From Vibrio diabolicus (GTDB lineage Bacteria > Pseudomonadota > Gammaproteobacteria > Enterobacterales > Vibrionaceae), in NCBI GenBank assembly GCA_001048675.1, contig CCKK01000002.1, forward strand, positions 868,001-932,000: DNA of 64,000 nucleotides, written 5' to 3'. The position numbers and the translations under genes are program-made. This document shows, piece by piece, positions 9,713 to 18,957 of this stretch. Position 1 is the stretch's first letter; each line of letters begins with the position of its first letter. Below the pieces are notes generated by a model. It ran no database searches. It had not been told where the DNA came from and was given only the letters and a program-made list of their open reading frames with translations.

Positions 9713-10183
9713 TTAAATATCCGTAAAGCGATGAATGATTTGGTTTGAACTGCCACGCCATTCGAGATTGAGATCTTTCTTGTCTTGTTCAAACTTACCA
9801 TCAATCAAAACGTCGATGTATTGCACCACTTCTCTTTGCGCGTCATCCAGTTCAGCCAGCGTGTAGCCTGTCCAAACCCAGATGTCTTTACCGGGACACT
9901 CTTCTCTCACCCTTTTCACGATCTTTAAAATATGAGGCACATTAGCAGGATGAAGCGGATCTCCGCCCGACAACGACAAACCGCGACGTTTAATGCGCGT
10001 GTCATTCAAGTCATTGATGATTTTGTCTTCCGCTTCTTGCGTGAACAACACTCCCGAATCCAATCGTTGCGTCGACTGGTTATAACAGCCACGACACTGA
10101 TGTACGCACCCCGACACAAACAATGTGCAGCGCGTACCCGGTCCGTTAACAACGTCAATTGGATAATATTGGTGGTAGTTCAT
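9713..10183 (-). CDS. nrdG: Anaerobic ribonucleotide reductase activating enzyme NrdG
   Basis: Radical-SAM activase that generates the glycyl radical on NrdD under anoxia. The product is 156 residues from the ATG at 10183 (MNYHQYYPIDVVNGPGTRCTLF), the normal length; a longer ORF upstream adds 12 unlikely residues. The [4Fe-4S]/SAM motif is C-x3-C-x2-C, seen as CVHQCRGCYN near residues 26-33, followed by the SAM-contact segment LSGGDPL. It lies 85 bases downstream of nrdD on the same strand, so both are expected to share the FNR/NrdR-controlled promoter. Confidence 0.95.
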   Translation of the reverse strand: MNYHQYYPIDVVNGPGTRCTLFVSGCVHQCRGCYNQSTQRLDSGVLFTQEAEDKIINDLNDTRIKRRGLSLSGGDPLHPANVPHILKIVKRVREECPGKDIWVWTGYTLAELDDAQREVVQYIDVLIDGKFEQDKKDLNLEWRGSSNQIIHRFTDI

Positions 10184-10267
10184 AATGCGTCTCTTTGTTA
10201 TCGCGAAAAAGAAAATCAACCTAAAGCAGGTTGATTTTCAAAGTGTTGAATCGAGTGGTAATTAACC

Positions 10268-12388
10268 TTATAGGTGTTTCACTCGACGTTTAACTTCTTC
10301 TTGTTTGCCGAAGTTAAACGGACGTGCGTCTGGGCTGCCCAAGTAGCCACATACGCGACGTGTCACCGATACTTTGGTTGAATCGTGGTTGCCACAACTC
10401 GGGCAAGTAAAGCCTTTGCTTGTACATTCAAACTCGCCGGTGTAACCACATTCGTAACACTCATCAATCGGAGTGTTGGTTCCGTAGTAAGGAACGCGGG
10501 TGTAACTGTAGTCCCACACGTTTTCTAGCGCTTCTACGTTACGTTGCATGTTCGGGAACTCACCGTAACAGATGAAGCCACCGCTTGAAATTTCAGGGTA
10601 AGGCATCTCGAAGTCGATCTTATCGTAAGGGTTAACTTTCTTCTCAACATCCAAGTGGAAGCTGTTGGTGTAGTAACCTTTGTCTGTTACGCCTTCAATC
10701 AAACCAAACTCTTTGGTGTCGATGCGGCAGAAACGACTACATAGGTTTTCACTTGGTGTTGCATACAAGCTAAAACCATAGCCAGTTTCGTCAGCCCATT
10801 GGTTCACCGAATCTTTTAGATGTTTGATGATCGCGACCGCTTTTTCGCGCAGTACGGCATCATCGTAAACGTGCGCTTCAGTACCAAACAACGCGTTGAT
10901 AGTTTCATGCACGCCAATGTAGCCTAGAGAAATTGACGCACGGCCGTTTTTGAAGATTTCTGCAATCGAATCGTCTGCTTTCAAGCGCACACCACATGCA
11001 CCTTCCATATATAGAATTGGTGCAACGCGCGCTTTTACGTTCTCTAAACGAGAAATACGCGTTTCCAGTGCTTTACGAGCAAGACGTAGACGATCATCAA
11101 GCAGTTCATAGAACTTCGCTTCGCTGCCTTTTGCGCGAAGCGCGATACGTGGCAAGTTCAAGCTAACTACACCAAGGTTGTTACGACCTTCATGGATAAG
11201 TTCGCCATTCTCTTCGTAAGTACCTAGGAAGCTACGACAACCCATCGGTGTTTTGAATGAACCCGTTACTTCCACTACTTTGTCGTAGTTAAGAATGTCT
11301 GGGTACATACGCTTAGACGCGCACTCAAGCGCAAGTTGCTTGATGTCGTAGTTTGGATCTTCTGCCTTGTGGTTTAGACCGTCTTTAATACCGAACACCA
11401 ATTTAGGGAATACGGCGGTTTTACGGTTTTTGCCAAGACCAGCGATACGGTTTTTCAAAATCGATTGCTGAATAAGACGAGACGCCCAGCTTGTACCAAG
11501 ACCAAAACCAAACGTTACGAATGGGGTTTGCCCGTTCGCCGTGTGTAGTGTGTTTACTTCGTACTCTAACGATTGGAATGCGTCGTAACACTCTTTCTCT
11601 GTGCGCGCTCTAGCGAACTCTTCTGGCTCAGCAATGTTCCACTCTTTCGCGATTTCTAAATGCTTTTCATAGCTCGTGATGACGTAAGGTTCTAGCACTT
11701 CGTCAATACGGTTGATGGTTGTACCGCCATAAATATGGCTAGCCACTTGAGCAATAATTTGCGCCGTTACGGCAGTCGCAGTTGAAATCGATTTAGGCGT
11801 ATCGATTTCTGCATTACCCATTTTGAAGCCGTGCGTTAGCATGCCTTTCAAATCGATAAGCATACAGTTAAACATCGGGAAGAATGGTGCGTAATCCAGA
11901 TCGTGGTAGTGAATGTCACCCACTTCGTGTGCTTGAACCACATCACGAGGCAGGATGTGCGTTTTCGCGTAGTGCTTCGCCACGATACCAGCCAACAAGT
12001 CACGCTGAGTTGGGATAACTTTGCCGTCTTTGTTCGCGTTTTCGTTAATCAAATCAAGGTTACTTTCTTCAATCAAGCCTTCAATTTCACGAGTTAGTGC
12101 ACTTTGCTTTTCACGCGCGATGTCGCGGTCATGGCGGTATTCAATATAAGAACGTGCTAGGGCTTTGTAAGGACCTTGCATGAGCTCATTCTCGACTAAG
12201 TCTTGAATCTCATGGATGTGAACTTCATCGTGATCTTTTAGCTGTAACTCGACAGCAAGAGCGACATTAAGAGCATAAATGGCGACATCTTTATCTTTGT
12301 TTTCCGCTGCCGCTTCAACTGCTGCTTGGATACGATCCCTGTTGAACGGAGCTCTTGAGCCGTCACGCTTGATTACGATTGGTTTCAC
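10268..12388 (-). CDS. nrdD: Anaerobic (class III) ribonucleoside-triphosphate reductase NrdD
   Basis: Reduces ribonucleoside triphosphates to deoxy forms with formate as reductant during anaerobic growth. The 706 residues include an N-terminal ATP-cone (KRDGSRAPFNRDRIQ), the glycyl-radical barrel, a C-terminal zinc site (CYECGYTGEFEC…CPSCG) and the glycyl-radical motif RVCGYLG, whose Gly is about residue 681, as in the E. coli enzyme. The start is GTG at 12388 with AAGGAGAA upstream. NrdG follows. Two NrdR boxes and one FNR box lie upstream, so both dNTP demand and lack of oxygen should control it. Confidence 0.97.
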   Translation of the reverse strand: MKPIVIKRDGSRAPFNRDRIQAAVEAAAENKDKDVAIYALNVALAVELQLKDHDEVHIHEIQDLVENELMQGPYKALARSYIEYRHDRDIAREKQSALTREIEGLIEESNLDLINENANKDGKVIPTQRDLLAGIVAKHYAKTHILPRDVVQAHEVGDIHYHDLDYAPFFPMFNCMLIDLKGMLTHGFKMGNAEIDTPKSISTATAVTAQIIAQVASHIYGGTTINRIDEVLEPYVITSYEKHLEIAKEWNIAEPEEFARARTEKECYDAFQSLEYEVNTLHTANGQTPFVTFGFGLGTSWASRLIQQSILKNRIAGLGKNRKTAVFPKLVFGIKDGLNHKAEDPNYDIKQLALECASKRMYPDILNYDKVVEVTGSFKTPMGCRSFLGTYEENGELIHEGRNNLGVVSLNLPRIALRAKGSEAKFYELLDDRLRLARKALETRISRLENVKARVAPILYMEGACGVRLKADDSIAEIFKNGRASISLGYIGVHETINALFGTEAHVYDDAVLREKAVAIIKHLKDSVNQWADETGYGFSLYATPSENLCSRFCRIDTKEFGLIEGVTDKGYYTNSFHLDVEKKVNPYDKIDFEMPYPEISSGGFICYGEFPNMQRNVEALENVWDYSYTRVPYYGTNTPIDECYECGYTGEFECTSKGFTCPSCGNHDSTKVSVTRRVCGYLGSPDARPFNFGKQEEVKRRVKHL

Positions 12389-12430
12389 TTTCTTCTCCTT
12401 ACCCCAGCATACTCACAGAGTTATCCACAA

Positions 12431-12446
12431 ACACACTATATGGGGT
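12431..12446. promoter_or_regulatory. NrdR box 1 upstream of nrdDG
   Basis: ACACACTATATGGGGT resembles the NrdR consensus (ACACWATATATWGTGT). It is 33 bp, about three helical turns, from the second box, the usual arrangement for this repressor. Confidence 0.75.
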
Positions 12447-12463
12447 TATTTTTTATTCTGCTA

Positions 12464-12479
12464 ACACAATATATTGTGG
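12464..12479. promoter_or_regulatory. NrdR box 2 upstream of nrdDG
   Basis: ACACAATATATTGTGG is almost a perfect NrdR box and sits about 76 bases upstream of the nrdD GTG. NrdR represses ribonucleotide reductase genes when dATP is high. Confidence 0.9.
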
Positions 12480-12510
12480 CGTATTTAACGAAAAGCACCA
12501 CTTGAAAACA

Positions 12511-12524
12511 TTGATTTTGATCAA
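12511..12524. promoter_or_regulatory. Perfect FNR box upstream of nrdDG
   Basis: TTGATTTTGATCAA matches TTGAT-N4-ATCAA exactly, about 125-135 bases upstream of nrdD. It is the expected site for anaerobic activation by FNR. Confidence 0.9.
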
Positions 12525-12697
12525 TAAAGATCGGCTAGCGGACAAGAACAAATCGATCTTATTGGTACTGATCTCAGTTGAGAAGAAAACCATGAAAATT
12601 GCAAAATTGGTACGAAATCTACTTGCTTTTTTTAGAGCGCTTATAGGATAAAGGTTGGAAAGGAATACGCTAAAATCCAGGAGTGAAACAAGCCAAT

Positions 12698-13564
12698 ATG
12701 CGATCACTATTTGTTACTGCCTTATTAATTTTTAGTTCAACGTCACTTGCTCAAAACTCCATCAACTTAACCAGTTGGAATATAGAATGGCTGTCTATAA
12801 ATGGAGGTAAGGTTTCTAGAACCAGTGACGATTTCGTCAAACTCAACCAATATGTGGATAAAACTCAAGCCGACATCATCGCCTTTCAGGAGGTCGACTC
12901 CAAAGCCGCGGTTCAAAAAGCCGTAGGTGATGGCTACGCGATTTATCTCTCTGATCGAGCTCAATCAAACAATAAGCACCTTCAGTTTTCTGATACCAAT
13001 CAGTACACCGGTTTTGCTGTGCGCAAAGACATTGAAGTGTCTGACCCAGCAGACTTCTCAATCACGCGTGGTAATAGCAAGTTGCGCTTTGCCAGTTACA
13101 TCGTCGTTAACCCAAGCCAAAAGGACGAGCTTCACCTACTCTCTGTGCATCTAAAAGCAGGATGCAGCGGAGCGTACAAAAACAGTCGTGATTGCCAGAC
13201 ACTGAGTCAACAAGGAGAAGCACTTGCGAAATGGATGAGCGAGAGAGAAAAGAAAAAAGAGCAGTATGCCGTAATGGGCGATTTCAATCACAACTTGTCG
13301 TATCAACGTGATTGGTTGTGGGCGATCATGACGCTCGGTAACGATGCACAATTGGTAACGCGAGATACTCAAGCCGATTGCAAGGTTCGCTCAAATAAGA
13401 ACCCAAGCAAAACACACCAATTCCGCTCTTTGATTGATCACATTATTGTTAGCCCGCAAATACAAGCGAAAAACGCGCATCAAACGCTGTTTAGTTCACA
13501 AGATGTTTTGGATTACAAACTGAGTGACCATTGCCCTGTAAACGCAACGGTAACGCTTAACTGA
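12698..13564 (+). CDS. Secreted endonuclease/exonuclease/phosphatase-fold protein
   Basis: 288 residues from the ATG at 12698; a GTG at 12683 overlaps its own AGGAG and is less likely. The signal peptide is MRSLFVTALLIFSSTSLAQ. The mature protein has the order of motifs expected for the DNase I / inositol-phosphatase fold: LTSWNIEWLS, FQEVDS, HLLSVHLKAGC, VMGDFNHN (catalytic Asp/Asn) and SDHCPV (catalytic His) close to the end. This fits an exported phosphodiesterase or nuclease; the substrate cannot be told from sequence. It is divergent from nrdD and followed by a terminator. Confidence 0.88.
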   Translation: MRSLFVTALLIFSSTSLAQNSINLTSWNIEWLSINGGKVSRTSDDFVKLNQYVDKTQADIIAFQEVDSKAAVQKAVGDGYAIYLSDRAQSNNKHLQFSDTNQYTGFAVRKDIEVSDPADFSITRGNSKLRFASYIVVNPSQKDELHLLSVHLKAGCSGAYKNSRDCQTLSQQGEALAKWMSEREKKKEQYAVMGDFNHNLSYQRDWLWAIMTLGNDAQLVTRDTQADCKVRSNKNPSKTHQFRSLIDHIIVSPQIQAKNAHQTLFSSQDVLDYKLSDHCPVNATVTLN

Positions 13565-13570
13565 ACGAAC

Positions 13571-13600
13571 AAAATAGCCCAGCATGTGCTGGGCTATTTT
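13571..13600. terminator. Bidirectional terminator
   Basis: AAAATAGCCCAGCA / TGCTGGGCTATTTT, a perfect 14-bp stem with a two-base loop, lies between the nuclease-fold gene (+) and the RND adaptor gene (-). Confidence 0.92.
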
Positions 13601-13651
13601 ATGTTGTTTGCCAGATAGACGTTTAACTAGTTAACAAGAGAAACCGTTCTA

Positions 13652-14707
13652 TCAAAGCGCTCTTGGATTCAGCAGCACTACGTCACCCTGCTTTAACCCC
13701 GTTCGCACTCTCCCCAACTCTCCAAGCTGGATAAGTCGAGTTTCTACCTCACCGCTGTCTTGCACCACTTTTACGTAGTCCAATTGGCCAACTTGGTAAA
13801 CTGCCTCTTTTGGCACGCGAAGTACAACATCGTCGGTCAAGGTCAACGCGACTTTGGCGTATGTACCTGGATAGATAGCCGTTGGCGGCTCAAATTGAAG
13901 CTTTACGGTATAACTGCGCGAGTTGGCATCTGCCGACGGCGTCACTTCTTTTACAGCCGCTTGCGCGTTGAGGTTGTAAGACGGAAAAACAACGTCCACT
14001 TCTTTATCATAAGTCACATAAGGCATGACAGACTCAGCAAAGTTCACCTCTATTTCCAACGAGTTTGGATTGTACATTGATAAAAGCAAAACCCCCGGCG
14101 TCGCGGTATCACCTTTGTTGATGGGCTTTTGCGTGATCAAGCCATCAAACGGCGCAGTAATAATGCTGTAGCCAAAGGTCGTTTCCGCCTCAGAGACCGC
14201 CGCCTGCGCTTTATTAAAGTTGGCTTGTGCGGTTTGCAACGCACTTTCCGCTTGGTCAAATTGCGATTGAGGGATCAGCTTTTTGTTTAAAAGCGCTCTG
14301 ACACGAGAAAACTCCTTTCTCGCCGCATTGAGCTGCGCTTGTGCAGAGGATAAAGCCTGCTCACTTTGACGAACTCGCGCGTCGAGATCATCGCTTTCTA
14401 GCCGCGCCAACACGTCTCCTTGCTTCACTCTATCGCCAACCTTCACCAATACCTCCATCACCGATGCCGTTAACCGTGCCGCGATATCGGCGTGCTGCTC
14501 TGCAACGACGACGCCCGGAAACTCTCGAACAACCGGTTCGCTGGTTAACATCAGTTGATGTGTCTCTGCGTTATTTACATCAATCTGATTGGTTTTCGCG
14601 TCATGTTCTGTCGGCAACTTTTCTGTAAAAAATCCAGCCATATAGAGAAAAAGAAGCGCGAGTATGGCAAACAGAATCACGCCTAACCATTTGGTATCTA
14701 ATTTCAT
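13652..14707 (-). CDS. RND efflux periplasmic adaptor (membrane fusion protein)
   Basis: 351 residues from the ATG at 14707, which overlaps the permease stop (ATGA), indicating coupled translation. An N-terminal membrane anchor (WLGVILFAILALLFLYMAGFF) is followed by the two lipoyl halves (VMEVLVKVGDRVKQGDVLARL and GYSIITAPFDGLITQKPINKGD) flanking a coiled-coil hairpin, then beta-barrel and membrane-proximal domains, as in MFPs that link an RND pump to an outer-membrane channel. No outer-membrane factor is in the window. The substrate is unknown; the operon begins with a sulfur-responsive-type regulator. Confidence 0.93.
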   Translation of the reverse strand: MKLDTKWLGVILFAILALLFLYMAGFFTEKLPTEHDAKTNQIDVNNAETHQLMLTSEPVVREFPGVVVAEQHADIAARLTASVMEVLVKVGDRVKQGDVLARLESDDLDARVRQSEQALSSAQAQLNAARKEFSRVRALLNKKLIPQSQFDQAESALQTAQANFNKAQAAVSEAETTFGYSIITAPFDGLITQKPINKGDTATPGVLLLSMYNPNSLEIEVNFAESVMPYVTYDKEVDVVFPSYNLNAQAAVKEVTPSADANSRSYTVKLQFEPPTAIYPGTYAKVALTLTDDVVLRVPKEAVYQVGQLDYVKVVQDSGEVETRLIQLGELGRVRTGLKQGDVVLLNPRAL

Positions 14708-17700
14708 TGCTCTTCCTCCATCTGAGGTAATCCATGTCCTTTGGTGTTTTGGTATGCAAGGTTGTAAACCACCGGAACCACAAGCAACGTAAAGATGGTC
14801 GAGGCGGTAATTCCGAATATGATTGCCCATGCCAAACCGTTAAAAATTGGATCTAACGTAATCACGACGTTACCCAGTAACGTTGTACCCGCGGTCAGTA
14901 ATATTGGTCTCATACGAACAACACCAGATTCAATCAACGCATCATGTAGGCTACGACCTTCAGCCAGCGATTGCTGAACAAATTCAATCAAAACGAGTGA
15001 GTTACGCACCACAATCCCTGCTAGCGCAATCATGCCGATCATCGCGGTCGCCGTGAACAGAGCCGGGTTCGGGTAATTACCGATATCACTGCTTAACACA
15101 TTCAAAATCCAGAACCCCGGCATAATCCCAATCACGGTCAGAGGTATCGCCAGCATGATGATGCCCGATACCGCAGGTAAACCAGTTTGAATCAACATCA
15201 CCACAAATACGCCAAGCAGCGCAGCGCCATAAGCAATACCTAAATCGCGGAATACGTCCACTGTGATTTTCCATTCCCCCTCACCACTCCAAACCACTTC
15301 GATGTTGTCTGGCACGCTCCAAGTGACACCAGCTCCATTGCTCAAGTACGTGCGATCTTGCCAGTGACGATGCACATCTTCCGCGTGAGTTGTATCTTGG
15401 TCAGCCATCACATCGGCAATCACTTCACCCGGAACACGCCCAACTACCTCGGCGTAGACATACACAACAGGCTTGAGGTTTTTATGGAAAATCGGTTTGT
15501 CCGCTGCGCGTTTCACAAAATGACCGACTTCAGACAACTGCACGATAGGCTGAGGAGCATCCACAACAGCCCCATTGGATTCTACTTTTGCAATCCCCGG
15601 ACGGCCTCGCACATAAAGCTGCTCTAGTTGATTCAGGTTATCTCTGTCTTCGCGTCGGAGCTGCACTTCGATAGGTAGTGGGTCCACTTCTCTTGGATCG
15701 GCGATATAACCGAGCACTTTGGCGTTCGCGGCGGTAATAAGCGTGTTATTGATATCAGCAACAGAAACACCAGACAGCGCCGCTTTTTCTTGATCAACGA
15801 TGAATTGCCACGTTTCTAAATCACCTTGGATGCTGGTATCCACCTCAGAAACCAACTGTTCTTTGCGAAGCCTATCCGCGACTTTCTCTGCTTGAATCAT
15901 CAGATCTTCATAAGATGTCGCTTCATCACCGTAAACTTCTGCCGTAATGGTGGCGATAACAGGCGGGCCTGGCGGCACTTCGACTAGCTGCACGTCAGCG
16001 TCAAACTTATCTGCAATCTGCTCTAAATCCGCCCTGAGTCGTGTCACCAGTTCGTGTGATTGCATTGCGCGCCGATTCTTCTCTGCAAGAACGACTCGAA
16101 GCTCGCCTTGGTATGGTTCGCTACGCATAAAGTAGTGGCGCACCATGCCGTTGAAATCCATTGGGGAAGCGGTGCCTGCAAAGCCCGACACACTTGTCAC
16201 TTCCGGCACCGTCATTAAATAGTCCGTAAAGCTCGACAGCGCGTTGGAGGTATCCACAAAGCTTGAAGACTCTGGCATGTTTAATACCAATTGGAACTCA
16301 TTTTTATTGTCATAAGGCAGCAACTTGAGTGGAACTAAGCGAAGTGCTGGCAACAATGCTGCCAAGACGAACAACAAGGCAACCAAACCAAGGAAAAGCC
16401 ACGCTTTCTTACGACTTTCAAGTAGCGGAATCAACACACCACGATACAAACGATACATCGGCGAAGATTGGATGTCATAGTGGCCGTTTTCCTCAGCACC
16501 TTTGAGTAGCTTCTTGGCAAGCCAAGGCGTGATCATAAACGCGACAACGGTACTAAAGATAACGCTGATCGGAACGTTGAACGCCAGTGGCGCCATGTAA
16601 GGCCCCATCATCCCAGTGATAAAAAACATCGGCGTAAACACGATAACAATCGCGACCGTCGACATTAACAAGGCGCTACGAATTTCTGCCATGGCGAGAA
16701 CAATCGCGTTGGTTCGTGTTAGATTTTTGCGTTTGAGGTAGCGTTCAATATTGTCGATGCTGGCGATCGGATCGTCCACGATCAAACCTAGCGCCAAAAT
16801 CAACGCAAAGAGTGTGACTCGGTTGATGGAATAGCCAAATGCCAAGTCCATCCCGAGCGCGGCACCATAGCTAATCGGAATCGCGATACCAACCACCAAT
16901 GCGCTTCGCCAGTTCAAAAACAAACCGACAAACACCACGACCGTTAGAATAGAGATGCCAAGGCTTGATACCAAGTTGTTTACTTTCGCATTCGCCGTTT
17001 CGCCATAGTCACGAATGACTGCAACTTGAACTTGTGGAGGAAACTGCTCGGATTGAAGCGCCGCCAGTTTATCCCGAACAGACTGAGCGACGTTAACCGC
17101 GTTCGAGCCTTTTTGTTTAGCGACAGAAATGAACACCGATGGGTATGCTTCATCGTGGTTTTTATCGCGATACCAAGTATCGGATGTTGCCTCACCTTCA
17201 CCGTCGTAAATACGCGCGACATCTTTCAAATAAACGGGTTTGGCATTGAGCACCGCGATAACAAGATCGCCAACCTCTTCGGCGTTAGTCAGAAACCGCC
17301 CCGACTCCAATGTGTAATTTTGCCCGTTTACGCGAACGTTCTTGCCTTGGGTTTTGCTATTACTGAGCTGAATGGCCTGTTCGAGGTCATCGATGGTTAC
17401 TTTGAAGTTTGCCATCGCAACGGAATCAAGCTCTATCTGGATTTTTCTCGGCTCACCGCCAATCACTCCCACCTTGTTGGTGGCATCCAATGATTTAATG
17501 CCTAACGTGGCTTGGTCTGCAATACGTCTCAACTGATGGCGATCGAGAATGTCTGGATCGGTGGAATAAATTGCGGCAACAACAATGGGTACATCATCGA
17601 TTTCAACAGGCTTTACAAGCCAGTTAGTGACAGAAGGAGGAACTTTGTCTTGGTTGGAGTAGAGTTTGTTGTAAAGCTTAACCAGAGCATCTTCGCGGTT

Positions 17701-18012
17701 TTCGCCGACATAGAAACGAACGATGACTTGCGCAGCACCTTCCATTGACGAAGAATAAACGTATTCCACACCGTCAATTTGGCTAACAAGCTTTTCTAAT
17801 GGTTCAGTGATTTGATTTTCGACTTGAGAAGCGCTTAGTCCGGGAGCCGAAACCAATACATCCGCCATCGGCACAACGATTTGCGGGTCTTCCTCTTTCG
17901 GGGTCAGCCACAAAGCCGCGGCACCGACCATAAGCGCGAGTAAAATCATGATCGGAGGGAAAAAGCTGTTCATCACGGACTGAACAAAACTTCGCTTTAG
18001 TTTGTCGGGCAT
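14704..18012 (-). CDS. RND-family efflux permease
   Basis: 1102-residue proton-driven inner-membrane pump, slightly longer than a typical AcrB (~1040). It shows the N-terminal TM1, a large periplasmic domain, and in TM4 the acidic pair in ALGLIVDDPIASIDNIERYL, equivalent to the two Asp residues that carry protons. The second half repeats the fold (MIGMIALAGIVVRNSLVLIEF). The HAE1-like periplasmic porter domains argue against a strict heavy-metal CzcA type, but substrate is not readable. It is 28 bases after the second YeeE gene and overlaps the adaptor, so it probably belongs to the ArsR-led operon. It could be one of the vibrio Vex-type pumps. Confidence 0.93.
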   Translation of the reverse strand: MPDKLKRSFVQSVMNSFFPPIMILLALMVGAAALWLTPKEEDPQIVVPMADVLVSAPGLSASQVENQITEPLEKLVSQIDGVEYVYSSSMEGAAQVIVRFYVGENREDALVKLYNKLYSNQDKVPPSVTNWLVKPVEIDDVPIVVAAIYSTDPDILDRHQLRRIADQATLGIKSLDATNKVGVIGGEPRKIQIELDSVAMANFKVTIDDLEQAIQLSNSKTQGKNVRVNGQNYTLESGRFLTNAEEVGDLVIAVLNAKPVYLKDVARIYDGEGEATSDTWYRDKNHDEAYPSVFISVAKQKGSNAVNVAQSVRDKLAALQSEQFPPQVQVAVIRDYGETANAKVNNLVSSLGISILTVVVFVGLFLNWRSALVVGIAIPISYGAALGMDLAFGYSINRVTLFALILALGLIVDDPIASIDNIERYLKRKNLTRTNAIVLAMAEIRSALLMSTVAIVIVFTPMFFITGMMGPYMAPLAFNVPISVIFSTVVAFMITPWLAKKLLKGAEENGHYDIQSSPMYRLYRGVLIPLLESRKKAWLFLGLVALLFVLAALLPALRLVPLKLLPYDNKNEFQLVLNMPESSSFVDTSNALSSFTDYLMTVPEVTSVSGFAGTASPMDFNGMVRHYFMRSEPYQGELRVVLAEKNRRAMQSHELVTRLRADLEQIADKFDADVQLVEVPPGPPVIATITAEVYGDEATSYEDLMIQAEKVADRLRKEQLVSEVDTSIQGDLETWQFIVDQEKAALSGVSVADINNTLITAANAKVLGYIADPREVDPLPIEVQLRREDRDNLNQLEQLYVRGRPGIAKVESNGAVVDAPQPIVQLSEVGHFVKRAADKPIFHKNLKPVVYVYAEVVGRVPGEVIADVMADQDTTHAEDVHRHWQDRTYLSNGAGVTWSVPDNIEVVWSGEGEWKITVDVFRDLGIAYGAALLGVFVVMLIQTGLPAVSGIIMLAIPLTVIGIMPGFWILNVLSSDIGNYPNPALFTATAMIGMIALAGIVVRNSLVLIEFVQQSLAEGRSLHDALIESGVVRMRPILLTAGTTLLGNVVITLDPIFNGLAWAIIFGITASTIFTLLVVPVVYNLAYQNTKGHGLPQMEEEQ

Positions 18013-18040
18013 CCTTTCCCCTCCATATCAGATTGATTGT

Positions 18041-18499
18041 TTACGCGTTCGCGGTTTTCATCTTCTTCGCGTTACGGTAAGTAATGATCGCCTTCGCGAA
18101 CAGAGATCCAACTAACATCGCAAGGAAGAACACCACAATGCTCACGTTGCCTAATGCCAGACTCGCAACCGCAGGGCCAGGGCAAATACCTGCCAAACCC
18201 CAACCTAAACCAAAGATGGCCGCACCAGATAACAAACGTCCGTCGATGTTCTTATTGGTTGGTGTGCAAAACGCTTCACCGCTAACTGATTGTTTTCTCG
18301 GCTTGATGATTAAAAAATAGCTTGGCATGAATACCGCGAGTGCGCCGCCCATCACAAAAGCCAAACTTGGATCCCAACTGCCAGAAATATCTAAAAATCC
18401 AATGACTTTCGCTGGGTCGATCATACCAGACACCGCAATGCCCATACCGAATAACACACCGCTCAAAAGAGCAGAAAAACGAAAAATAGTCTTGTTCAT
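18041..18499 (-). CDS. YeeE/YedE-family (DUF6691-type) sulfur transporter subunit
   Basis: 152-residue inner-membrane protein with about four helices. The signature GLAGICPGPAVASL contains the conserved Cys of the family; homologues (YeeE/TsuA, PmpB) carry thiosulfate or related sulfur species. It is one half of a two-gene set with the gene just upstream, the usual split arrangement. Spacing of 10 bases to that gene and 28 bases to the RND permease indicates one operon. The AGAGAGATT upstream of the ATG is only a weak ribosome-binding site. Role in sulfur-species movement is inferred from family and neighbours. Confidence 0.88.
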   Translation of the reverse strand: MNKTIFRFSALLSGVLFGMGIAVSGMIDPAKVIGFLDISGSWDPSLAFVMGGALAVFMPSYFLIIKPRKQSVSGEAFCTPTNKNIDGRLLSGAAIFGLGWGLAGICPGPAVASLALGNVSIVVFFLAMLVGSLFAKAIITYRNAKKMKTANA

Positions 18500-18509
18500 G
18501 GAATCTCTC

Positions 18510-18929
18510 TTAAACTAGGTGAAGTCGAACGAATACCGTTAGGCCAGCGACAGCCATAAATACACAGGTCGCCACAATAGAGCGCTTAGACAAACGGCCC
18601 ATGCCACAAATGCCGTGCCCACTAGTACATCCGTTACCCAGTCTGGTTCCGATTCCTACCAATAAACCAGCGGCAATCACCATCCCTAAAGAAAGGTTCG
18701 CGGTACTAGGAACCGCAACGCCCAACATCAGAACGCTAATCAAGCCACCAGCTATCATTCCAACCGCAAAAAGCAATCGCCACGAATAATCGCCTTTTTT
18801 CGGTGACATAATGCCATTCATAATTCCACTGATTCCGGCAATTTTCCCGTTAACCAACAACAATATAGTGGCGGAGATCCCTAACAAAAGGCCACCAAAC
18901 AACGATTCCCATGGAATAACGTTTAACAT
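18510..18929 (-). CDS. YeeE/YedE-family sulfur transporter subunit
   Basis: 139-residue inner-membrane protein, partner of the preceding entry. It holds the family hallmark GNGCTSGHGICGMGRLS, whose cysteines line the substrate path in the structurally known YeeE protein. Such split pairs (PmpA/PmpB in Serratia) are often next to BigR/PigS-type ArsR regulators, as here: the ArsR gene lies 28 bases upstream on the same strand. An AGAGGT motif precedes the ATG. Confidence 0.9.
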   Translation of the reverse strand: MLNVIPWESLFGGLLLGISATILLLVNGKIAGISGIMNGIMSPKKGDYSWRLLFAVGMIAGGLISVLMLGVAVPSTANLSLGMVIAAGLLVGIGTRLGNGCTSGHGICGMGRLSKRSIVATCVFMAVAGLTVFVRLHLV

Positions 18930-18957
18930 TATTTACCTCTAAAATCTTAGCTACGAA

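Noticed and set aside
12592..12651. Short frame MKIAKLVRNLLAFFRALIG with GAGAAG upstream, between nrdD and the nuclease gene
   Set aside because: Possible small membrane peptide, but nothing beyond length and hydrophobicity supports it.
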